Source of the DNA: Candidatus Saccharibacteria bacterium oral taxon 488
GTDB taxonomy: Bacteria; Patescibacteriota; Saccharimonadia; Saccharimonadales; Saccharimonadaceae
Assembly: GCA_013099015.1 (NCBI GenBank)
Contig: CP039998.1
Coordinates: 558,001 to 622,000 of the forward strand
Direction: 5' to 3'
Length of the DNA: 64,000 bases
Shown: positions 49,944 to 57,305 of the stretch, one piece after another
Numbering within the stretch: position 1 is the stretch's first letter
How the letters are laid out: each line of letters begins with the position of its first letter
Notes under the pieces: generated by a model
The model's database searches: none
The model's input: the letters and a program-made list of their open reading frames with translations, nothing else
What the model was told of the DNA's origin: nothing
Translations under genes and position numbers: made by a program

Positions 49944-52457
49944 ATGAAAACAGTTCCACGCCTACTCGACACCTTTATGCCACATCATTACGCATTAACT
50001 CTTGATCTGACGCACGCCGAAGAAAAATCTTTTTCTGGCTCGGTAATTATTTCTGGCGAGTCAACTAGTGAATTGATTTCGCTGCACACCAAAGACTTGA
50101 CCATTCATTCAGCGTTGATTGACGATCAGCCAGCCGAGTTTTCTCACGGTGAATTTGATGAATTACGCCTGTCGTACCCAGAGTTGTCCAATGGTGAGCA
50201 CACGGTTTGCATCAAATTTTCTGGCGCTATCACCGACGCCATGCACGGGCTGTATCCGTGTTACTTTACGCATGACGGCGTCAAAAAGCAATTGTTTGCC
50301 ACCCAATTTGAATCACACCACGCCCGCGAGGTATTCCCATGCGTTGATGAGCCAGCTGCCAAAGCAACCTATGACGTAACGCTCGTCACTGCTCCGAAGC
50401 TAACCGTCCTTGGCAATATGCCCGTCACTGAATCATCCGAAAAGGACGGCACGCTGATAACAACTTTTGCCACCACGCCACGAATGAGCAGCTACCTACT
50501 TGCTTTTGTTGTCGGTGAGCTACACAAAAAGACCACTCATACCGCCTCTGATGTTGAGGTAAACGTCTGGGCAACACCGGCTCAGAGCGAGGATACTCTT
50601 GATTTTGCGCTAGACATTGCTACTCGCTCAATTGATTTTTATGATGAGTATTTCGGCGTGCCATATCCGCTGCCAAAATCAGACCACGTGGCACTGCCAG
50701 ATTTCTCGTCAGGCGCCATGGAAAACTGGGGGCTAATCACCTACCGCGAAAGCTGCTTGCTGGCTGACCCAAAATTAACACCGGAGTCGTCCAAGCGCTT
50801 CATCGCCACCGTCATCGCCCACGAACTCAGCCACCAGTGGTTCGGTAACCTGGTAACGATGCAATGGTGGAACGACCTGTGGCTGAATGAGAGTTTCGCC
50901 AATATGATGGAATACGTAGCAGTCGACGCGCTACATCCTGAATGGCGGATGTGGGAGGATTTTGCAACGAGTGAAGTCACTGCGGCACTGCGGCGCGATA
51001 GCCTGGACGGCGTACAGCCCGTGCAGGCCGATGTTAATCACCCAGATGAGATTAGCACCCTGTTCGACCCGGCGATTGTCTATGCCAAAGGCGGACGGCT
51101 ATTAGTGATGGTACGGCGGCTGATCGGCGAGGAAGCGTTCCGTTCTGGGCTAAAATCGTATTTTGAAAAATTTGCATATAAAAACACTATTGGCAACGAT
51201 TTATGGCAAGAATTGGAAACTGCCAGCGGACAGCCGATTGTTAAATTGATGAATGCCTGGATTTCTCAGCCAGGGTTGCCGATTGTACAGGTCGAGCAGG
51301 ATAGTTCTGGCGAGCAGTCCACTGTCACCTTACGCCAAGAACGATTTTTCATCGGCGATCACCAGCCGTCCGATGCCCTGTGGCCGATTCCGCTGTTCGC
51401 CAATCAGCCGCTTGATGATATTCTGACCGAGCGCGAGAAAACATTTACGGCAAATGGCGATGTTCGGCTAAACTGCGGACTGAACGGACATTTCGTAACG
51501 CACTACGACTCAGCAACGCGAGACCGATTGATCGAAAAGGCGGCAGAATTATCGACGTTAGATAAAATTTGCTTACTGCAAGACATGACGTTGTTAGCGC
51601 GGTCTGGACGAGAAAGTTCGGCGGCGCTGCTGCCGCTGGCACGCGTTTTTCAGCACGAGACCAATGAAAGAGTCTTTAATAAAGCCGGGACAAATTTGGT
51701 GGAATTACGCAAATTCGTCGATGACAGTGAAGCAGGACGCGCTCGGCTAAAGCAGATTTCTGTTGAATTTGCCCGCGATACATTCATGGAACTTGGCTGG
51801 GATGAGCAGGACGGCGAGTCTGATGACGATCGCGAGCGGCGCACGGCAGCGCTAGGTTTGATGTTATACGGCGAGGACTCAGCAGCACTCGCGGAGGCCA
51901 AGCAACGCTTTAATGAGACTAACCTAGGTGATTTACCAGCTGAAATTCGGCCGCTGATCATCAATGCCAATGTCAGACATTTTGAGACGCCAGAAATGAT
52001 TGACAAGCTTTTTACGATATATCAGAATACGCCGTCAGCCGACCTGCAGGTTGACATCGCGCTAAGCTTGACCTCGACGAAGAATCCAGCAACCGCCGAA
52101 CGAATTTTAGTAGCAATAAAAGATGCTAATATTATCCGCCCGCAAGACGCCAGCCGTTGGTTTATTTATCTGATCCGCACGCGGGAAAACCGGCAAATTG
52201 CCTGGAACTGGCTGAAAGAAAATTGGTCGTGGGTGAAAGACACCTTTGGCGGCGATAAAAGCTACGATAATTTTATCCGCTACGCCGCCAGCGCTCTGTT
52301 GACCCGCGATGAGCTAAACGACTTCACCAAATTCACTAAGCCGCTGCGCGCCGAACCGGCCCTAACCCGCACCATTGATCTGGGCATCCGCGAGATTGCC
52401 GGCAGAGTAGCACTGATTGAGCGAGATCAGGCGGCGGTTATTGATGCGCTTAATTAA
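49944..52457 (+). CDS. M1 family aminopeptidase
   Basis: Zinc aminopeptidase that trims N-terminal residues from peptides. 837 residues. DFSSGAMENWGLITYRE holds the GAMEN substrate motif; VIAHELSHQWFGNLVTMQWW gives HExxHx18E, with the third ligand in LWLNESFANMMEYVAVDAL. The C-terminal half is the helical ERAP1-type domain. No signal peptide is seen, so it is probably cytosolic and processes imported peptides. The start is chosen for its -10 box six bases upstream. Coexpressed with the divergent secreted nuclease. Confidence 0.96.
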   Translation: MKTVPRLLDTFMPHHYALTLDLTHAEEKSFSGSVIISGESTSELISLHTKDLTIHSALIDDQPAEFSHGEFDELRLSYPELSNGEHTVCIKFSGAITDAMHGLYPCYFTHDGVKKQLFATQFESHHAREVFPCVDEPAAKATYDVTLVTAPKLTVLGNMPVTESSEKDGTLITTFATTPRMSSYLLAFVVGELHKKTTHTASDVEVNVWATPAQSEDTLDFALDIATRSIDFYDEYFGVPYPLPKSDHVALPDFSSGAMENWGLITYRESCLLADPKLTPESSKRFIATVIAHELSHQWFGNLVTMQWWNDLWLNESFANMMEYVAVDALHPEWRMWEDFATSEVTAALRRDSLDGVQPVQADVNHPDEISTLFDPAIVYAKGGRLLVMVRRLIGEEAFRSGLKSYFEKFAYKNTIGNDLWQELETASGQPIVKLMNAWISQPGLPIVQVEQDSSGEQSTVTLRQERFFIGDHQPSDALWPIPLFANQPLDDILTEREKTFTANGDVRLNCGLNGHFVTHYDSATRDRLIEKAAELSTLDKICLLQDMTLLARSGRESSAALLPLARVFQHETNERVFNKAGTNLVELRKFVDDSEAGRARLKQISVEFARDTFMELGWDEQDGESDDDRERRTAALGLMLYGEDSAALAEAKQRFNETNLGDLPAEIRPLIINANVRHFETPEMIDKLFTIYQNTPSADLQVDIALSLTSTKNPATAERILVAIKDANIIRPQDASRWFIYLIRTRENRQIAWNWLKENWSWVKDTFGGDKSYDNFIRYAASALLTRDELNDFTKFTKPLRAEPALTRTIDLGIREIAGRVALIERDQAAVIDALN

Positions 52458-52483
52458 GTAATATGAGTTATACACTTTTACAG

Positions 52484-52512
52484 TTGACTTATTTAATATC
52501 GAGTGGTATAAT
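52484..52512 (+). promoter_or_regulatory. Strong promoter for the lipoprotein gene
   Basis: TTGACT (52484-52489) and TATAAT (52507-52512) with a 17-base spacer, followed by a leader of about 70 bases with an AAGGAG site. Confidence 0.8.
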
Positions 52513-52590
52513 CGCCAACAAACATTAACCACACTGAGTGGAGTTGGTGCGTGTTTGAGGTAATAAATTAACTCAATTTAAGGAGATCTT

Positions 52591-53103
52591 ATGGGAAATC
52601 ACAACACTATTGGTAGCCAGGGAGACCGGAGAGATACACCGCACCAGATAGCTGACACCGTGCGTGAGCTGGGGCAAAAGGCCGTGGCTTGGGCCTTAAT
52701 GGCTGGCACGGCCGCATTTGGACTCGTAGGCTGCTCGTCGGGGAAGAAAACCACCGAACACAAGACTGTCTCCGTGGCTTGCGGCCACGATTCGTTAGCA
52801 GTACCGCAGATTGAACGTGCTGAAACTTACAAATATAATATAACTGGAGAGCCAAGGCTCGGAGTAGTTACTGTTGGTTGCCCCCGTGGCGGCAATGTCA
52901 TAGTTACCGGCATAAATGAACCAAACGGTAATCCTGCGCCAAAGGGTGAGCTATTTCCACATACTCTTGAGATAACTGCCCTTTGCTCTCAAGGCGATAC
53001 AGGCTTCAAAACACGTGTTACCGACACGCCGGCTGGCAACAATATATTTGAAGCCACCATAAAAGACTGCTCCATCGAAAGTGCAGTAATAAACCGGCCC
53101 TAG
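52591..53103 (+). CDS. Predicted lipoprotein, unknown function
   Basis: 170 residues. The N-terminal 30 residues are polar; AVAWALMAGTAAFGLVGCSS then provides the hydrophobic core and lipobox (LVGC) of a signal-II peptide, unusually far from the start. The mature domain of about 115 residues has four further Cys (SVACGHD, VGCPRG, ALCSQG, KDCSIE), enough for two disulfides. It has a strong promoter and AAGGAG ribosome-binding site. It stands alone on the plus strand like the gene at 2852, which it resembles in style but not in sequence. A surface function is inferred. Confidence 0.75.
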   Translation: MGNHNTIGSQGDRRDTPHQIADTVRELGQKAVAWALMAGTAAFGLVGCSSGKKTTEHKTVSVACGHDSLAVPQIERAETYKYNITGEPRLGVVTVGCPRGGNVIVTGINEPNGNPAPKGELFPHTLEITALCSQGDTGFKTRVTDTPAGNNIFEATIKDCSIESAVINRP

Positions 53104-53129
53104 CTAACAGCATATTACCAAATTACAAC

Positions 53130-54200
53130 CTACACCACTAGGCATTCGGCGTTGTAATCCCTATCAATAGCTACAGCTAACATACACATATCGCGTCCCT
53201 CATATTGCGGATGTTTTGCTATGAATAGTTCCGCCGCAAAACGCATTTGTCGCTGTTTTTTGGCAGTAATCGCCGCCAAGCCATCACCATATCTGGAATT
53301 GTTGCGATATTTGACCTCGGAGAAATACAGCACATCGTCTTTTACGCTGACGATGTCAATCTCGCAGTACCGTGTCCGCCAGTTGCGAGCAATGATCTCA
53401 TGACCGTCCGCCCCTAGCTGATCCGCTGCTGCTTGCTCGCCTGCATTACCAATGTCGCGAGTAGTGGATAGGTGAGCAACGGGTTCGCTATCTCCTCCGA
53501 CAGAGGCTGTGGAACGTTCGCGAGTAGCGGACGTTTCAGCCGAACGCTCACAAGACATCTCCGGTGGAGATGCGAGTGAAGAGTGTACTCTGTCGGAGGA
53601 TGGTAGCGAACCCGCCTCCACATACTTCTGTAGCGGCGCAAAACTCAGTCGATGCAGTGGCGTCACGCCCAACCGCTCAATTGCCATACGGTGCTTCGCC
53701 ACGCCATAGCCAGCATTTGACGCGAAGCCGTACCCTGGATAGACCACATCTTGCTCGACCATAAAATTGTCGCGCGCCACTTTGGCGATAATTGACGCGG
53801 CCGATACGCTCGGGATCAAACCATCGGCCTTAGCCATCACCGTTACATATTGTTCCAGCGCCGTATCCGCCAGAAAATTGACCGTTCCGTCAATGATAAT
53901 TTCATCAAATGCCAAATTCTTCTCCTTGCACTGCGACTGAATTTGTTGTACCGCTCGCCGCGTTGCCAATCGCAGCGCCTGACTCATACCAACCTCGTCC
54001 AATTTTCCAGCGCTCACCCAGCCCAGCGCCCACGCAGCCGCCTGCTCGCGAATCACCTCATCCAAAGCCTCGCGGCGTTTTTTAGTCAACTTTTTACTAT
54101 CATCCAAACCCTCAATCTCGACACCACCCAAAATCACCGCGCCCACCACCAGCGGCCCCGCCCACGGCCCACGTCCGACTTCATCAATGCCGAGGATCAT
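53130..54200 (-). CDS. rnhB: Ribonuclease HII fused to a YraN-family nuclease-like domain
   Basis: 356 residues. Residues 1-200 are RNase HII, which removes RNA from RNA-DNA hybrids: GIDEVGRGPWAGPLVVGAV (catalytic DE), IIDGTVNFLAD and SIIAKVARDNFM are intact. Residues about 240-356 are a UPF0102/YraN domain with the RecB-like nuclease motif YCEIDIVSVKDDVLYFSEVKYR (E-I-D ... E-V-K). Residues about 196-240 (from LPSSDRVHSS) come from a palindromic repeat at 53481-53613. In other bacteria rnhB and yraN are separate adjacent genes, so the repeat seems to bridge two formerly separate genes. It overlaps the preceding VanZ-like gene. Confidence 0.9.
   Translation of the reverse strand: MILGIDEVGRGPWAGPLVVGAVILGGVEIEGLDDSKKLTKKRREALDEVIREQAAAWALGWVSAGKLDEVGMSQALRLATRRAVQQIQSQCKEKNLAFDEIIIDGTVNFLADTALEQYVTVMAKADGLIPSVSAASIIAKVARDNFMVEQDVVYPGYGFASNAGYGVAKHRMAIERLGVTPLHRLSFAPLQKYVEAGSLPSSDRVHSSLASPPEMSCERSAETSATRERSTASVGGDSEPVAHLSTTRDIGNAGEQAAADQLGADGHEIIARNWRTRYCEIDIVSVKDDVLYFSEVKYRNNSRYGDGLAAITAKKQRQMRFAAELFIAKHPQYEGRDMCMLAVAIDRDYNAECLVV
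53481..53613. repeat. 133-bp palindromic element, copy B, inside rnhB-yraN
   Basis: Outer arms GGGTTCGCTA (53481-53490) and TAGCGAACCC (53604-53613) are perfect complements. Inner arms TCCTCCGACAGAG (53493-53505) and CTCTGTCGGAGGA (53588-53600) are also perfect. Internal inverted pairs include CGTTCG with CGAACG (53515-53520, 53541-53546) and CATCTCCGGTGGAGATG. It is homologous to copy A (3817-3949) on the opposite strand and stays open in this host frame. Confidence 0.88.
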
Positions 54201-54693
54201 GCGCGCGCCTACCCTTTTTCACATCCTTTTTTACGTCCGAACCCATGACCACCCAGCCCAGCCACACCGCCGCCGCACCCAGCGTATTTGCCAAGATATC
54301 CCAATTGGTATCGTCCAGCTTGATACGCGCCAAACCAACCTTGACCATAAATAATTCTGCCAGCTCATTAATGCATCCCAGCGCCGACACCAGTGCAAAC
54401 ACCGAAAACACCATCACCAACCAGTGCGCCCGCCAGCGCGTCGCCAGCACCAAATATATCCACAACAATCCCGTAAACAATCCGCCGCCCACGAAATGCG
54501 TAGTAAAACTAGTGTCTCGCCCCTCGATCAGCGGCGATGGCAAATACCACGAGATAAAAAACAACACGCACGCAACGTATAGCAGCCAGCGGCACTTTAC
54601 TTCATCGGTAAAACCCTGGCGACGCAACATATACGGCACCGCAAATACCAAAGTCACGGGGACAAACACAGAAATATAATGAAAGATTGACAT
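54184..54693 (-). CDS. VanZ-like membrane protein
   Basis: 169 residues, five hydrophobic segments (about residues 6-22, 36-50, 72-86, 92-115 and 140-160). The segment DTNWDILANTLGAAAVWLGW contains the D-x-x-x-N-x-x-G motif of VanZ-like/DUF2238 proteins, and CINELAELFMVKVGLA precedes it as in that group. Function is unknown. It overlaps the start of the RNase HII gene by 17 bases. A TATAAT box ends six bases before its ATG. Confidence 0.75.
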   Translation of the reverse strand: MSIFHYISVFVPVTLVFAVPYMLRRQGFTDEVKCRWLLYVACVLFFISWYLPSPLIEGRDTSFTTHFVGGGLFTGLLWIYLVLATRWRAHWLVMVFSVFALVSALGCINELAELFMVKVGLARIKLDDTNWDILANTLGAAAVWLGWVVMGSDVKKDVKKGRRAHDPRH

Positions 54694-54699
54694 ACTAGC

Positions 54700-54705
54700 A
54701 TTATA
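54700..54705 (-). promoter_or_regulatory. -10 box of the VanZ-like gene
   Basis: Extended -10 TGGTATAAT on the minus strand, ending six bases before the ATG at 54693. Confidence 0.6.
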
Positions 54706-54715
54706 CCATGAGAAA

Positions 54716-54736
54716 ACCGCCCCCAGAGAGGGCGGT
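54716..54736 (-). terminator. Rho-independent terminator after rplS
   Basis: ACCGCCC pairs with GGGCGGT around a 7-base loop, followed by TTTTC on the minus strand. Confidence 0.7.
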
Positions 54737-54755
54737 CTGTTTACCTCAAAACCAA

Positions 54756-55277
54756 TTACGCTTCTTTATGGCGAGCTTCTACTTCAGCAGCCTTGGCGTC
54801 AAGTTCTGCCTGAGCAGCATCTTTCTCAGCCTGCTTGGCAGCGGCAGCTTGTGCAGCTTCCTCTTTCAGGCGTTCAGCTTCCGCTTCAGCCTTGGCATCG
54901 TGCACGTTGTTGACAGCCACGCGGTCAAAGTTTTTGGCAGTCAGGCGAGCTGATTTACCAGAACGCTTACGTAGGAAGCTGAGGAACTTGCGACGAACCT
55001 TGGCACGGCGGACGATTTCCACCTTTTCAATCAGTGAGCTGTGCAGCAAGAATGATTTTTCCACGCCAACACCTGATGCAATCTTACGAACAGTGATGCG
55101 TGAGGTGTGCGAACCTTTGTTGTCGGTGCGGATGACCACACCTTCAAACATCTGGATACGCTCTTTATTGCCTTCTTTAATCTTCTGGTAAACACGAACG
55201 GTGTCACCGCTGCGGGCGTCAACAACTGCTTGCTTTTTCTGTGCTTGATTGACTTTGTTGATTAACTCAAAACTCAT
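54756..55277 (-). CDS. rplS: 50S ribosomal protein L19 with long C-terminal extension
   Basis: L19 sits at the subunit interface. Residues 1-115 are the standard protein: ARSGDTVRVYQKIKEGNKER, IQMFEGVVIRTDNKG, TVRKIASGVGVEKSFLLHSS and AKVRRKFLSFLRKRSGKSAR. Residues about 116-173 form an added Ala/Glu/Lys-rich extension (repeats like AEAEAERLKEEAAQAAAAKQ), predicted as a charged helix. Some CPR ribosomal proteins carry such tails. A structured leader of about 100 bases precedes the gene; translation starts at the ATG read as MSFELINKVN. Confidence 0.97.
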   Translation of the reverse strand: MSFELINKVNQAQKKQAVVDARSGDTVRVYQKIKEGNKERIQMFEGVVIRTDNKGSHTSRITVRKIASGVGVEKSFLLHSSLIEKVEIVRRAKVRRKFLSFLRKRSGKSARLTAKNFDRVAVNNVHDAKAEAEAERLKEEAAQAAAAKQAEKDAAQAELDAKAAEVEARHKEA

Positions 55278-55380
55278 GACTCATGATATTTCCTATCTTC
55301 CAAACCTGTCACGGCTGGCCACGCAGCTGTACCCCTGCGGCTCCACACCTAACAAAGCTTGAATAATTTAACTCTGTACA
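55278..55380 (-). promoter_or_regulatory. Leader region of rplS
   Basis: GC-rich leader in otherwise AT-rich spacer, with a CGCAG/CTGCG hairpin (55322-55326 with 55335-55339). The position suits an autoregulatory ribosomal-protein leader, but I did not match it to a known leader motif. Confidence 0.3.
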
Positions 55381-55461
55381 ACTTCAGTGTATTTTAGCAT
55401 AGAACATGAAACTATACAAGATGATCTAGCGGTTATAATGGATACCGCGAATTGCTTAATT

Positions 55462-55980
55462 CTACAGATTCCTCAAAATGGCGTTAATCGATTTCTCTTG
55501 ACCATAACCAACCCAGATGTCATGGTCGTGATCATCGTCATCATCGTCTAGCTCGACAAAGGTGCTTTGTTTGGTCACGCCATATTTTTGACGGAGATCC
55601 TGACGGCTGTCATAGTCAACCTTCAGAATCTGCACACCAGCTGGGATTGGGCCTTCGCGCAACACCTTGTCAAACGCCTGGCAATCACCACACCACGGAG
55701 CGTAGAAAAATAGGATTGTCTTCCGGTAAGCATGTTCCCGGGTATTGCCGTCGACATAATCAGCGTAACGACCGACGGCTGGATTCACCGGCTGTGCTGA
55801 GCCAGATGGCTGCTTGGAGACTGAGCCACCAGATTGGCCGGGAGCTTTTTGTGAAGTGCCTTGCTGTGGTGTTGATTCGTTGGCCGGAGTCTGCGGGCGA
55901 AGTAGTAACACAGCCGCCACTACACCACCGACAACCGCAGCAGTGATGATGCTTGTGATGATGATATACTTCTTATTCAT
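55462..55980 (-). CDS. Membrane-anchored thioredoxin-like protein with Asp/His loop
   Basis: 172 residues. Residues 4-26 (YIIITSIITAAVVGGVVAAV) are a signal anchor; a Pro/Gln/Ser-rich linker of about 40 residues follows. The thioredoxin fold has ILFFYAPWCGDCQAFDKVL, a CxxC pair (CGDC). The usual cis-Pro next to the active site is absent (KYGVTKQSTFVEL) and an acidic/His run (DDDDDDHDHD) is inserted before the final strand, possibly metal-binding. It probably handles disulfides outside the membrane. A TATACT box ends six bases before the ATG. Confidence 0.88.
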   Translation of the reverse strand: MNKKYIIITSIITAAVVGGVVAAVLLLRPQTPANESTPQQGTSQKAPGQSGGSVSKQPSGSAQPVNPAVGRYADYVDGNTREHAYRKTILFFYAPWCGDCQAFDKVLREGPIPAGVQILKVDYDSRQDLRQKYGVTKQSTFVELDDDDDDHDHDIWVGYGQEKSINAILRNL

Positions 55981-55986
55981 ACCTCT

Positions 55987-55992
55987 AGTATA
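55987..55992 (-). promoter_or_regulatory. -10 box of the thioredoxin-like gene
   Basis: TGCTATACT on the minus strand, ending six bases before the ATG. Confidence 0.55.
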
Positions 55993-56084
55993 GCAACGGT
56001 TCCACTGCTTTGGAAGCTCATATTAACCCCGCCTTCCATCACATCGATACCGCAGGATTGATGGAGAAAAAATACCAGATAGAG

Positions 56085-56090
56085 TACAAT
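56085..56090 (+). promoter_or_regulatory. -10 box of malic enzyme, leaderless
   Basis: TACAAT on the plus strand, ending six bases before the ATG at 56097. No clear -35. Confidence 0.5.
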
Positions 56091-56096
56091 AGTAAT

Positions 56097-57230
56097 ATGG
56101 ATTACAATAAATTAGCACTTGAATTACACAAAAAATATAAGGGCAAAATCACCACCAGTTTACGCGACCAGGAGGAGTTGGATCGCGATAAATTAAGCGC
56201 CTATTACAGCCCAGGCGTGGGTGCGATCAGCCAAGCGATTGCCGAAAATCCAGTAGACCTGCCAAAGTATACCTGGACGAACAATTTGGTCGGTGTGATT
56301 TCTGATGGCTCAGCGATTCTGGGCTTGGGCGATTTGGGGCCAAAAGCCGCCATGCCAGTGATGGAAGGTAAGGCACTGCTGTTCAAGCATTTTGCTGATG
56401 TTGACGCTGTGCCAGTTGTACTGGATGTTCACCAGCCAGAAGAAATTATTGCCACGGTTAAGGCAATCGCGCCGAGCTTTGGCGCAATTAACCTCGAAGA
56501 CATCGCCGCACCAAAATGTTTTGAGATTGAAGAGCGCCTGAAAGCTGAGCTGGACATTCCCGTATTTCACGACGACCAGCACGGTACCGCGGTCGTGGTG
56601 TTAGCAGGACTAATCAATGCCGCGAAATTAACCGGACGAAACCTGGCAGACTGTAAATTTGTGGTCATTGGCGCTGGTGCAGCTGGCACGGCCATCATCA
56701 AGCTGCTACATCTATACGGCACAAGGAACATCGTGGCGGTAGATAGCCGCGGCATTGTTGGCTCGTCTCGCACGGATTTGAATGCTGAAAAAACTGCGCT
56801 ATTAGAATACGTCGACGCTTCGCAAGCTGGCTCAATTGAAGACGCCATCACTGATGCTGACGTGTTCATTGGTGTGTCGCGCGCTGGGCTACTTACGCCT
56901 GAATTGGTACAAAAAATGGCCAACAATCCAATCATCTTTGCCCTAGCCAATCCAGTTCCAGAAATCATGCCAGACGTCGCTCGAGAGGCGGGTGTAGCAG
57001 TCATCGCCACTGGCCGCAGCGATTTTCCAAACCAGATCAATAATTCCTTGGCCTTCCCAGGCATCTTCCGCGGCGCCCTGGATCATGGTGTGAAAAAAAT
57101 CACCGACCAGCATAAATTAGCAGCCGCCGAAGCGCTAGCTGGACTAGTCGAAAACCCAACTGCTGAGGAAGTCATTCCTTCGCCGTTTGACGAGCGAGTA
57201 GCGCCAACCGTCGCTCGTGTTATCACATAA
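56097..57230 (+). CDS. NAD(P)-dependent malic enzyme
   Basis: Decarboxylates malate to pyruvate with reduction of NAD(P). 377 residues from MDYNKLALELHKKYKGKI; the earlier in-frame ATG is rejected because the -10 box lies downstream of it. LSAYYSPGVGAISQAIAENP, SDGSAILGLGDLGPKAAMPV, NLEDIAAPKCFEIEERL, PVFHDDQHGTAVVVLAGL (metal D-D) and the Rossmann GAGAAGTAIIKLL are diagnostic. It lacks the phosphotransacetylase-like C-terminal domain of MaeB, so it is the short bacterial form. It supplies pyruvate and NADH to lactate formation. Confidence 0.96.
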   Translation: MDYNKLALELHKKYKGKITTSLRDQEELDRDKLSAYYSPGVGAISQAIAENPVDLPKYTWTNNLVGVISDGSAILGLGDLGPKAAMPVMEGKALLFKHFADVDAVPVVLDVHQPEEIIATVKAIAPSFGAINLEDIAAPKCFEIEERLKAELDIPVFHDDQHGTAVVVLAGLINAAKLTGRNLADCKFVVIGAGAAGTAIIKLLHLYGTRNIVAVDSRGIVGSSRTDLNAEKTALLEYVDASQAGSIEDAITDADVFIGVSRAGLLTPELVQKMANNPIIFALANPVPEIMPDVAREAGVAVIATGRSDFPNQINNSLAFPGIFRGALDHGVKKITDQHKLAAAEALAGLVENPTAEEVIPSPFDERVAPTVARVIT

Positions 57231-57305
57231 CCCTATTCGCCACATGCTAACGATCACAATAGAAGCTGTCGGAGAGCTGGCTTTAGCGTGGCTTTCTGAT
57301 ATCCA

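Noticed and set aside
56010-56096. Thirty-residue N-terminal extension of malic enzyme
   Set aside because: It lies upstream of the predicted -10 box and has no similarity to malic enzyme N-termini; MDYNKLALELHKKYKGK is the natural start.
56567-57064. A 165-codon open frame on the minus strand
   Set aside because: Antisense to malic enzyme; low-complexity Ser/Ala/Thr translation.
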